A stretch of 64,000 nt of DNA from DAIDKA01 sp963708865 (GTDB lineage: Bacteria; Pseudomonadota; Gammaproteobacteria; Steroidobacterales; Steroidobacteraceae). The stretch covers positions 124,001-188,000 of the forward strand of contig CAVPUC010000009.1 of assembly GCA_963708865.1 (NCBI GenBank), written 5' to 3'. The notes under the pieces are model-generated. The model was not told the DNA's origin. It saw only the letters and a program-made list of their open reading frames with translations, and did not search any database. Shown here piece by piece: positions 55,306 through 64,000 of this stretch; position 1 is the first letter of the stretch; each line of letters begins with the position of its first letter. The translations under genes and the position numbers were made by a program.

Positions 55306-55334
55306 TTGACAATTATTGCCATGGCAACTACTGT
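55306..55334 (+). promoter_or_regulatory. marR promoter with embedded palindromic operator
   Basis: TTGACA at 55306-55311 and TACTGT at 55329-55334 are 17 bases apart. The spacer contains the perfect 12-base palindrome TTGCCATGGCAA (55316-55327), a good position for repression by the MarR protein encoded directly downstream. Confidence 0.6.
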
Positions 55335-55386
55335 TTAGGCCATGGAAATGGCCGGTCACTGTGCCCGAAACGGGCGGGAGGACGAG

Positions 55387-55857
55387 TTGGCGGATGTCTA
55401 CAGTCTGGAGACCTATGAACCGCGTCGCGGTCTGGGACACCTCATCGGCCGCGCGCGCAGCCAGCTCTTGGCCGCGATCGACACGGAACTGGCACGCGAT
55501 GAGTTGCTGCGGCCACTGGAAGTGACGGCCGCGCAGCTCATCGTCATCGTGAATCTGGCGGGCCGCGAGTGCGCCACCTCGGCCTCGGAGCTGTGCAAGG
55601 GTATTTCCTACGATGCCGGCGCCATGACCCGGATGCTCGATCGGCTGGAGGCCAAGGGGCTGGTGCGCCGCACGCGCTCGCCGGATGACCGCCGGCTCGT
55701 CAATCTTGAACTGACCGAAGCCGGCCTGGCCGCCTATCCGCGCCTGCGCGAGGTGTCGATGCGGGTGTTGAACCATTCGCTGCGCGACTTCACTCAGGAT
55801 GAGGCCCGCACGCTCGAGAGCCTGCTGCAGCGCTTGGCGCGCAACGTGGGCGGCTGA
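55387..55857 (+). CDS. MarR family transcriptional regulator
   Basis: 156 residues from a TTG that has GGAGG 5 bases upstream; an in-frame ATG at 55342 would fall at the expected transcription start, so I prefer the TTG. The winged helix lies in 'LEVTAAQLIVIVNLAGR', 'ASELCKGISYDAGAMTRMLDRLEAKGLV' (in pieces) and 'RRTRSPDDRRLVNLELTEAG'. It should repress the efflux operon that follows and itself through the palindrome in its promoter, with release by phenolic or hydrophobic drugs. Confidence 0.87.
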   Translation: MADVYSLETYEPRRGLGHLIGRARSQLLAAIDTELARDELLRPLEVTAAQLIVIVNLAGRECATSASELCKGISYDAGAMTRMLDRLEAKGLVRRTRSPDDRRLVNLELTEAGLAAYPRLREVSMRVLNHSLRDFTQDEARTLESLLQRLARNVGG

Positions 55858-55877
55858 GTCGAGAACTTACGCTGCAA

Positions 55878-57327
55878 ATGTCTTTGCGGCGGCGCTGGCC
55901 GCGCTGCTGGGCGCCTGCGCCAGCACCCATCAGCTGCGCCCCGAAGCCGCTGCGGTGCAGCCGGATAGCCTCAAGACCCAGCAGTCCCTGGCCGGCACTG
56001 CCATCGATGCCGCAGCGTGGCCCCAGTCGCAGTGGTGGACGGCCTATGGGGATGCCCAGCTCAATGACCTGATCAACGAGGCGCTCGCCGGCAATCCCGG
56101 TCTGCGCAGTGCCGAGGCGCGCACGCGCGCGGCCCTCGCGCAGGTCGCCGCCATCGACAGCTCCCGCTATCCGAGTGCGACATTCAGCGGCCAGGCGGCA
56201 CGCGGTCGCTTCTCTGAACATGGTCTGTTTCCCCCGCCGTTCGCCGGCAACTGGGACACCCTGGCGCAGCTCACCGCGACCTTGTCCTGGCAAGTGGATT
56301 TCTGGGGCAAGAATCGCGCCGCGTACGAAAGCGCCGTCGGGCGCGAGCGCGCCGCCGAGGTGGATTCACAGGCCGCACGACTGACCCTCGCGGCCAACAT
56401 CGCGCATGTCTATGCGCGATTGCAGGAGGACAGCCTCGAACTCACGGTGGCGCGCGAAACGCTCAAGCAGCGCGAGCAGGTGCTGGCCCTGACCCAAGAC
56501 CGCAATGCCGCTGGCCTCGACTCACGCCTGGAACTCACTCAGGCACAGGCCGCGCTGCCCGCGGCGCGTGAGCAGATCGAGCAGCTCACGGACGCCGCGA
56601 CCCGCGCCCGGCATGTACTGGCCGCGCTCATCGGCGCGGGGCCCGATCGCGCCTTGAGCATCCGTGACCCTGCGCTCAACGTCGCCGTGCAGCCCGCGCT
56701 GCCTACTGCCGTCCCCGCGGAACTGCTCGGGCATCGCCCGGATCTGGTGGCACAGCGCTGGCGGGTGGAAGCCGCCTCGCAGGGGATTCGCGAAGCGACC
56801 GCCCAGTTCTATCCCAATGTGGATCTTCTGGCCTTCATCGGCCTGCAGAATCTGGGCTCCACCACGCTGCTCAGCGCCGCCAACCGTCAATATGGCCTCG
56901 CGCCGTCGTTCACGCTTGCCGCTGTTTGATGCGGGCAAGCGCCGCGCGAATCTGGCTGCGCAGGATGCGCAGTACGATGAGGCCGTGGAGCAGTACAACC
57001 AGCTCATTACCGATGCGCTGCGCGAAGTCGTCGATGCGCTCACCTCCATGGACAGCCTCGAACCGGCAACGCGCCGAGGAGCGCGCGGCGCTGGCCGATG
57101 CGCAGGAAGCCTACGATCTGTCGGTGCTGCGCTTTCGCGAAGGACTGGGTAATTACCTGCAGGTGTTGAGCGCCGAAACGCAGCTGCTGGCGCAGCGCAG
57201 TCTGGAGGCGCAGCTGCAGGCCCGCGCGCTCGACCTGTCGGTCGATCTGACGCAGGCCCTGGGCGGGGGCTTCGTGCCGCAGATGCTGCCCGCGGCGCCA
57301 ATGAGTTCCGGAGACCACAGTGAATGA
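55878..57327 (+). CDS. Outer-membrane efflux lipoprotein, NodT/OprM family (frameshifts)
   Basis: About 480 residues. A lipobox ('LAALLGAC') follows a short signal, then the TolC-like outer membrane factor repeats: 'QWWTAYGDAQLNDLINEALAGNP', 'LSWQVDFWGKNRAAY' and in the second half 'PLFDAGKRRANLAAQDAQYDEAVEQY', 'LRFREGLGNYLQVLSAETQLL' (in pieces). It forms the outer-membrane exit duct. Breaks: extra T at 56916-56917 and an extra G near 57059. The start is doubtful: ATG 55878 needs one indel in the signal region; a frame from 55799 overlapping marR is open but unlike a signal peptide. ATGA overlap with emrA. Confidence 0.85.
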
Positions 57328-58544
57328 CTGAAACCGATAACAAGCCCGTCCCCGCGGGCAACGGCAAGCGCAACCGGCTGCTGCTGGCCGTGACGCTCGC
57401 CATCCTCGTGCTCGGCATCGGCTACGCGATCTACTGGCAGACGGTGCTGCGCTTTCGCGAGAGCACGGATGATGCCTACGTGAACGGCAACATCGTCCAG
57501 ATCACCCCGCAGATCGCCGGCACCGTGGTGGGCATCAATGCCGACGACACCCAGTATGTGGCGGCCGGACAAACCCTGGTGCGACTGGATCCGGCCGATG
57601 CCAAGGTCGCGCTCGATGAGGCCGAAGCGCACCTGGCGCTGACGGTGCGCTCGGTGCGCGGCCTGTTCGCGAACAGCGCGCAGCTGACCGCCGCCCAGGC
57701 GATCCGCCAGACCGACCTGGACACGGCACAGAAGGATCTCGCGCGTCGCGAGCGGCTGGCCGGCAGTGGCGCGATTTCCGGCGAGGAGCTGCAGCACGCA
57801 CGCGATGCGGTGTCGGCGGCAAAGTCGGCGCTGGTCGCCGCCGAGCAGCAGCTCGCCGCCGATCGCGCCAGCATCGATGGCACGCAGATCGAGGACCACC
57901 CGCAGGTGCAGGCCGCCGCCGCAGCGGTGCACAGCGCCTATCTGACCGTGGCGCGCACGCAGCTGCCGGCGCCGCTGGCGGGCTTTGTGGCCCATCGCAA
58001 TGTGCAGCTGGGCCAGCGTGTCAGCCCAGGCGCGGTGCTGATGGCGATCGTGCCGCTCAATCAGGTGTGGGTTGATGCCAATTTCAAGGAGCTGCAGCTG
58101 GCGAACATCCATGTCGGCCAGCCGGTCACCCTGACGGCCGACCTGTATGGCGGCTCGGTTGACTTTCACGGCACGGTCGCCGGTTTCAGTGCCGGCACCG
58201 GTGCCTCCTTCGCGCTGCTGCCGGCCCAGAATGCGACCGGCAACTGGATCAAGGTCGTGCAGCGGCTGCCGGTACGGATCGCGCTCGACCCGAAGGATCT
58301 GGCGGCACATCCGCTGCAGGTGGGCCTGTCGATGCGCGTGAAGGTGTCCACGCGCGATCGCAGCGGTGCGCGCCTGCCGCAGACCGCGGCCAACGCCCCA
58401 GCCTACGCCACCGGCGTGTTCGATGATGCCGACCGGCAGGCCAACGCCCGGGTTGAGGCCATCATCGCGGCAAATCTTGCCAGCCCCGTCCACGGCAGCG
58501 TGGCGCGCCGCTCGACTCAGGTACCGCCCCGCCCTGCCACATGA
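57324..58544 (+). CDS. emrA: Multidrug efflux membrane-fusion protein, EmrA family
   Basis: 406 residues, unbroken. One helix at residues 20-41 ('LLLAVTLAILVLGIGYAIYW'), then 'DDAYVNGNIVQITPQIAGTVV' (lipoyl half-motif), a coiled-coil hairpin, and 'TVARTQLPAPLAGFVAHRNVQLGQ' with the partner lipoyl half. It bridges EmrB and the outer-membrane duct across the periplasm. ATGA overlaps with both neighbours show one tightly coupled marR-nodT-emrA-emrB operon. Confidence 0.92.
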   Translation: MTETDNKPVPAGNGKRNRLLLAVTLAILVLGIGYAIYWQTVLRFRESTDDAYVNGNIVQITPQIAGTVVGINADDTQYVAAGQTLVRLDPADAKVALDEAEAHLALTVRSVRGLFANSAQLTAAQAIRQTDLDTAQKDLARRERLAGSGAISGEELQHARDAVSAAKSALVAAEQQLAADRASIDGTQIEDHPQVQAAAAAVHSAYLTVARTQLPAPLAGFVAHRNVQLGQRVSPGAVLMAIVPLNQVWVDANFKELQLANIHVGQPVTLTADLYGGSVDFHGTVAGFSAGTGASFALLPAQNATGNWIKVVQRLPVRIALDPKDLAAHPLQVGLSMRVKVSTRDRSGARLPQTAANAPAYATGVFDDADRQANARVEAIIAANLASPVHGSVARRSTQVPPRPAT

Positions 58545-60132
58545 GCCGTCCTGCTTCACAGCTGAACGCAGGCGCCGCCGCGGCGCTAGCGATTCCGCCG
58601 CTGGAGGGCAGCGCGCGCATCTTGGGCACGCTGGCATTGTCGCTCGCCATCTTCATGAATGTGCTGGATACCTCCATTGCCAATGTATCCATCCCGGCAA
58701 TATCCGGGGACCTCGGCGTCTCCCCGGACCAGGGCACCTGGGTCATCACCTCCTTCGGCGTGGCCAATGCGATCTCGGTGCCCCTGACCGGCTGGCTGAC
58801 GCGACGCTTCGGTCAGGTGCGGCTGTTCACGCTGTCCATTTTCCTGTTCGTGATCGCCTCCTTCCTGTGTGGCCTCGCGCCCTCCATCGGCATGCTGATT
58901 TTCTTTCGCGTCATCCAGGGCGCCGTTGCCGGGCCGATGATTCCGCTGTCGCAGTCATTGCTGATGTCGAGCTATCCGCCGGCCAAACAGAGCACGGCGC
59001 TCGGGCCTGTGGTCGCTGACCAGCCTCACCGCGCCGGTGGCCGGGCCGCTGCTGGGAGGGTGGATCACCGACAATATTTCCTGGCCGTGGATCTTCTACA
59101 TCAACGTGCCGATCGGGTTGTTCGCGGGCACCCTGACCTGGATCCTGTATCGCAGGCGCGAGACCGCGACACAACGGGTGCCCATCGATGCCATCGGCCT
59201 CGCGCTGCTCGTGACCTTCGTCGGGTCGCTGCAGATCATGCTGGACAAGGGCAAGGACCTGGACTGGTTCAATTCGCCGCAGATTGTGATCCTGGCGCTG
59301 CTCGCCGTGGCCGCGTTCATCTACTTTCTGATCTGGGAGATCCACGAAAAACATCCCATCGTCGATCTGTCGCTGTTCAAACTGCGCAACTTCTGGGTGG
59401 GCACGCTGTGCATGCTGCTGGCCTATGGCGTGTTCTTCGGCAACCTCGTGCTGTTGCCGCTGTGGCTGCAGCAGTACCTGGGCTACACGGCCACCAATGC
59501 CGGCATCGTGCTGGCACCGGTCGGCCTGCTGGCAGTGGTCGTGACCCCGTATGTGGCAAAACTCACCACCCGCATCGATCTGCGGATCATTGTCACGGTC
59601 TCATTCACGATCTTCGCCGCTCGTGATGCTCATGCGCTCGCATTTCGACACCGACGTTGATGTCAGAACACTGCTGATCCCCACCGTGATTCAGGGTGCG
59701 GCGATGGCCAGCTTCTTCGTGCCGCTGGTGACGCTGAGTGTGTCGGGCCTGCCCCCCGATCGCATCCCGAATGCCTCGGGACTATTCAACTTCGCGCGCA
59801 TCACCGCCGGCTCCTTTGGCACCTCCATCTTCACGACCATCTGGGATCGTCGTGCCACGGTGCACCATATCCGGCTGGTGGAGCATCTGACGCCGGACAA
59901 TCCGGCGACGGCCGCGGCGCTCGCCGGCCTGCGGGCGAATGGCATGAATGCCCAGGAAGGTGCGGCCGCGTTGAACCGCCTGGTCGATGTCCAGGCATTC
60001 ATGCTTTCGGCCGATGATCTGTTCTATATCTCCGGCGTCATCTTCCTGGCGCTGATCATGGTGGTCTGGCTCGCCAAGCCGAACCGGGGCGCCGCCGGCG
60101 CTGCGGCCGGTGCCGCGAGTGCAGCGCACTAA
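58541..60132 (+). CDS. emrB: Multidrug efflux MFS transporter, EmrB/QacA (DHA2) family (two frameshifts)
   Basis: About 530 residues and 14 helices. Motif D1 'LDTSIANVSIPAISGDL', motif A 'GWLTRRFGQVRLF' and motif C 'LTSLTAPVAGPLLGGWITD' are typical of DHA2 drug:proton antiporters. It exports hydrophobic toxicants with EmrA and the NodT duct. Two single extra G's break it, at 59003-59005 ('ALGLWSLTSL' restored) and at 59619 ('FTIFALVMLMRSHFD' restored). Confidence 0.9.
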
Positions 60133-60193
60133 GGATCAGCAGCGCGGCAGGTCGCTATACTGCAGCGGTTGGTGAACGTTCGGGAGATCGACC

Positions 60194-63181
60194 TTGCCGG
60201 TATCACTGCGAGCGGGCGCTCAACGCCGCATCCTCATCTGCGGCGCCATCTTGCTGCTGCTGATCGGCGCCTATGCGGCTTTCGGCTTCTACGGTGTGCC
60301 GGCGCTGATCCGCTCGCAGGGCAGCGCTTTTGTCGCACAGCAGTATCAGCGCACCTTGCAGCTGGGCGAGATCCACTTCAATCCCTTCACGCTGGAATTG
60401 GATATCCGCAATTTCGCCTTCCCGGATATCGACGGCAAACCCATGCTCGCGGCGCAGCGACTGTACGTCAATCTGCAGCTCGCCAGTGTGTGGAATCGCG
60501 GCGCAACGTTCAAAGACATTCAGCCTTGAACGCCCGGCCGTGCACGCTCAGCTGCGCACCGACGGTTCGCTCAATCTGGCCGATCTGGCCAAACCCTTTG
60601 CGAATGAGCCGCCCGCACCGCCCTCCGCGCCGGCGCGTGTCTTCCTCGCGCGTCTGGCCGTCACAGGTGGTGAGTTCACATTCCTGGACCAGGCGCATCC
60701 CACCACGCTGCATGCCGAATTGCGTCCCGTCAATTTCGAGCTGCGTGATTTCAACACGGTGGGCAACGGTACCGACGGCTACACGCTGGCTGCCGCCACT
60801 CCCGCCGGCGAGGAGTTCAACTGGTCGGGCACCCTCGCCGTCTCGCCGGTCGCCTCTCGCGGCCGGTTCAACATCAAGGCGCTGCACGTGACAACGCTCA
60901 CCGGCCTGGCCGGGACCGCTGTGCCCCTGACCGTCTCTTCGGGCCTGATATCACTCAATGGCAATTATGATTTCAGCCTGCGCAATGGCGTCGCGGGGCT
61001 GAAGGTTGATCTGCAGACCCTTGCCCTGACCGACCTTGCGCTGCGTCCAATGCACGGTACAGCCGACTATGTGGTCCTGCCGCGAATCGACATCGACGGC
61101 ACCCACGTGGATCTGGCGGGGCGCCGTGTGCTGGTGGATGCAGTCAAGGTCGGCGGCGGTCAGATTCATGGATGGCTCGATGCGAACCGGCAGCTCAATC
61201 TGGCCGAGCTCGCCGCAGCCGCGCCAGCGCCGCCCGCGCCAGCGCCGGTTGCGACGCCTGCCGCCCGCGCCACGCCAGCCGCGCCCGCCTGGACGGTGAA
61301 GGTTCCGAAGATTGAGCTGAACGGCCTGACGGTGGACTTTCAGGACCGCGTCATTCAATCCCGCGCCCACCTTTCAAGCTGGCGCCGCTCGATGTGAGCG
61401 TGGGGCAGTTTCAATGGCCATTCGGGCCGCCGCTGGAGGTGCAGGCTAAGACCGGTCTTGATGCCACCGGCACGCTCAGCGTCCAAGCGCAGGTCAACCT
61501 GCCGGATGCTGCGGTCAAAGGACATGTGGAGCTGGCAGGTTTCGCGCTGCCGGCGCTGCAGCCGTATATCGCACGTTATACCGGGATCACGCTGCTCAGC
61601 GGGCAGCTGGGTGCCAAGGCCGACGTGGAACGCGACGCCAAGGGACGTCTTACGGTCACCGCCGACACCGAGGTCACCCACTTTCGCACCGTCGATGACG
61701 AGCTGCGCATGGACTTCATCAAGTGGGATGGTCTGACGGTGTCCGGCATCCGATACCGCAGCGACCCCGCGGCGCTCAGCATTCGCAGCGTGCGCGCCCA
61801 GGCGCCTTACGCGCGGGTGATCATCGATGCGGATCGCCACGTCAACATCGCCGCCGCGTTGCGCCCGCCCGGTGCGGCGCCAGCCGAACCAGCGCCCGCA
61901 CCCGCCACCCCGGCGCCGCCGTTATCACCCTCTTCCTCCACAACCCGCACAGCGGCGCTGGCGCCTCCTGTGCACTCGAGCAGCATGCCGCTGTCGATTG
62001 GTACCGTAGTGCTCACCGATGGTTCGGCCAATTACGCCGACCGCTGGATCCAGCCGCACTTTGCCATCGGCATCCAGCAGCTGAATGGCTCCATCGACGG
62101 CCTCTCCTCCGATCCGGCATCGCGCGCCAAGATCGACCTGAATGGCTCCGTCGACCGCTATGCGCCGGCCCATATCTGGGGCGAGACCAATCTGCTGTCG
62201 CAGACGACCTATACCGACATCAGCATGAGCTATCGGGGGATCGATCTCACCGATGTTACGCCCTACTCGGGACGCTTCGCGGGCTACAAGATCGCCAAAG
62301 GCAAGCTGACCGTGGATCTGAAGTACCACATCGAGAATCGCCAGCTGACCGCGAGCCACCACATCGTCGTGGACCAGCTGCAACTGGGCGACAAGGTCGA
62401 CAGTCCCGATGCCGTCAATCTGCCGCTGAAACTGGCGGTCGCCTTGCTGAAGGATCGCAATGGCGTCATTGACCTTGACCTTCCTGTTACCGGGAGTCTG
62501 GATAATCCGCAGTTCCGCATCGGCCCCATCATCTGGAAGGTGTTCGTCAACCTGCTGGCAAAAGCGGTCACGGCCCCGTTCTCCTTGCTCGGCCACCTGT
62601 TTGGCGGCGGCGATCAGGTCAATGTCATCGAATTCGCGCCGGGCAGCGCGCTCCTCAGTACCGCGGCGCGGGCGCGCCTCGACAGTGTCGTCAAGGCACT
62701 GGACGCACGCCCCGGGCTGGAACTGGACGTGCCCAATGCGTATGTGAGCCTCACCGATGCGCCGGCGCTCGCGGCGGCCCAGCTGCAGCAGCAATTGCGC
62801 AAGCAGGCCGGTCTCGCCGATGAGGCGCCGCTGCCGACGCAGCCGGCGGTGCAGTTCAATCTATTGCTGGCGCGCTACCGCGACGAGCTCGGCGCCGAGG
62901 CGTCCTTGCCGCCGGTCACCTCCTCGCTGGCCGCGGCCAAGAAGCCCAAGGGCGTGACCCCGGATTATTCAGCCGCAAGCGCTGAACTGCAGGCGGCGTT
63001 GCTGGAACGGCTGCACATAGATGATGCGCAGCTGCAAAAGCTCGGCGCCCGGCGCGCCCATGCCGTGCAGGATGCGCTGTTGCAGGGCACGGATATCGAC
63101 CCGGTGCGCATATTCATCATTGACGGCACCGCGCAGCCGGCCACCGGCAGCACCGTACGTCTTGAATTGGCGCTCAAGTAG
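60194..63181 (+). CDS. DUF748 (AsmA-like) envelope protein (two frameshifts)
   Basis: About 995 residues. An N-terminal membrane helix ('RILICGAILLLLIGAYAAFGF') is followed by repeated beta-rich AsmA-like segments ('GWLDANRQLNLAELAAAA', 'LSIGTVVLTDGSANYADRWI', 'DISMSYRGIDLTDVTPYSG') and two Pro/Ala linkers, with a C-terminal OmpA-like stretch ('VIEFAPGSALLSTAARARLD'). The family is thought to span the periplasm and may act in lipid transport. Start is a TTG at 60194 after GGAG. Breaks: an extra C near 60521 ('KDISLERPAVHAQL' restored) and one near 61367. Confidence 0.85.
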
Positions 63182-63222
63182 TTTCGAATCAAAGCGGCAA
63201 AGTCACGACGGGGATCAGAACA

Positions 63223-63919
63223 ATGTCATTGTCAAAACGATTGGTTGCGGAGTTCATTGGCACGCTGTGGCTGGTGTTGGGAGGATGCGGTGCCGCCGTT
63301 CTGGCGGCGAAATTTCCCGGCACCGGCATCGGCTTTGCGGGCGTCGCGCTCGCCTTCGGGCTGACCGTGCTCACGATGGCCTACGCCATCGGCCATATCT
63401 CCGGCTGCCACCTCAACCCGGCGGTGACCTTGGGGCTGGTGGTCGGTGGGCGCCACGGTGCCGCGGAACTGCTGCCCTACTGGGTGGCCCAGGTGCTGGG
63501 CGGCGATTGCCGGCGCCGGCATCTTGTTTCTCATCGCGAGCGGTAGCAGCAGTTTCGATCTTAGCGGGGGCTTCGCCTCGAACGGCTACGCGGCGCACTC
63601 ACCGGGCGGCTACTCGCTGCTCGCCTGCTTGGTGTGCGAAGTCGTCATGACCTTCATGTTCCTGGTCATCATTCTGGGGGCGACCGATGCGCGGGTACCC
63701 AAGGGATTCGCGCCGATCGCGGCCGGCTTGGGCCTGACGCTGATTCACCTGATCAGCATTCCGGTCACCAACACCTCGGTGAACCCGGCGCGCAGCACGG
63801 GGCCAGCCCTGTTCGTCGGCGGCTGGGCGGTGGCACAACTGTGGCTGTTCTGGGTGGCGCCGCTGCTGGGTGCGGCGCTTGCCGGTGGCGGCTATCGCTG
63901 GCTGGCTTCAGATGACTGA
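63223..63919 (+). CDS. aqpZ: Aquaporin Z (one frameshift)
   Basis: About 231 residues, six helices and both NPA boxes ('GCHLNPAVTLGL' and 'TNTSVNPARSTGPAL'). The Arg after the second NPA is kept and a His sits in 'LTLIHLISIPVTN' at the selectivity filter, which fits a water channel rather than a glycerol facilitator. One extra G at 63502-63503 breaks it; removing it restores 'VLGAIAGAGILFLIASG'. The 3' end overlaps the convergent oxidoreductase gene by 12 bases. Confidence 0.92.
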
Positions 63920-64000
63920 GGCGGTGTGCTCGACCAGCAGCACGATCTTACCGATGTGGGTACCCGACTCCATGAGTGCGTGAGCGTCGGCGGCCGCGGC
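63908..64000 (-). CDS. Quinone oxidoreductase / zinc-type alcohol dehydrogenase, partial (5' end off window)
   Basis: Only the last 30 residues are visible. 'ADAHALMESGTHIGKIVLLV' is the standard C-terminal helix and strand of medium-chain dehydrogenase/reductase quinone oxidoreductases (QOR-like). The substrate cannot be told from this fragment. Confidence 0.65.
   Translation of the reverse strand, partial: AAAADAHALMESGTHIGKIVLLVEHTASVI

Noticed and set aside
28931..63505. Programmed ribosomal frameshifting as the cause of split genes
   Set aside because: The breaks occur in many unrelated housekeeping genes, lack slippery heptamers and mostly need removal of an inserted base.
1..64000. 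CRISPR arrays, rRNA genes, prophage or complete insertion sequences
   Set aside because: I saw no regular repeat-spacer array, rRNA stretch, phage structural genes or transposase open frame anywhere in the window.

Overview
The window is high-GC bacterial chromosome from a gammaproteobacterium. The uvrC-pgsA-tRNA-Gly-tRNA-Cys order, the fused aspartokinase/homoserine dehydrogenase heading thrABC, and a cysB/cysH pair with a DUF934 protein all fit Gammaproteobacteria. The type II DAHP synthase and overall gene set suggest the Xanthomonadales/Nevskiales/Steroidobacterales side; that placement is inference.

Layout. 1-12.3 kb looks accessory: a PilZ protein running off the left edge, a TetR regulator divergent from an aromatic-acid type MFS transporter and followed by a Rieske O-demethylase-like oxygenase, then a five-gene leucine catabolism operon (liuA, liuB, liuD, a MaoC hydratase, a CitE-like lyase) on the minus strand, 1 kb of apparently decayed DNA with a truncated flavoprotein, and a FitAB-type toxin-antitoxin pair ending beside tRNA-Cys. 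12.4-31 kb is mostly housekeeping: tRNAs, pgsA, uvrC, a uracil-DNA glycosylase, icd, type II DAHP synthase, mazG, two NUDIX genes, fumC, purB, mnmA, a LysR regulator divergent from acnA, a HAD phosphatase, kynA and a DUF45 metallopeptidase. 31-44 kb holds an ABC exporter, threonine aldolase, three envelope/TPR genes, tatD, thrABC with a NERD protein, and an xdhC/MocA-like pair around an unknown gene. 44-52 kb is an assimilatory sulfate/cysteine cluster: sulfite reductase, DUF934, cysB, cysH, cysG, cysK and a ferredoxin-NADP reductase. 52-64 kb is envelope and efflux: pqiABC, marR, a NodT-EmrA-EmrB pump, a large DUF748 protein, aqpZ and the end of an oxidoreductase.

Sequence quality dominates the reading. 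Many core genes (maoC, mazG, mnmA, thrA, thrB, thrC, cysI, cysG, cysK, pqiB, emrB, aqpZ and others) are broken by single-base shifts. In most I could resolve, removing one extra base restores the conserved protein. These are almost certainly sequencing or consensus errors, not decay, so I annotate such genes over their full span and give break points. Two long apparent fusions (MaoC-CitE and DUF45-KynA) are artefacts of these errors.

The observations I find most informative are a MaoC plus CitE-like pair in place of the usual LiuC/LiuE in the leucine operon, a matched pair of palindromic operators serving the TetR/MFS/Rieske unit, a cysteine cluster that pairs sulfite reductase with ferredoxin-NADP reductase instead of CysJ, repeated CTAGCA motifs before FitAB, and a MarR promoter with a perfect palindrome in its spacer.
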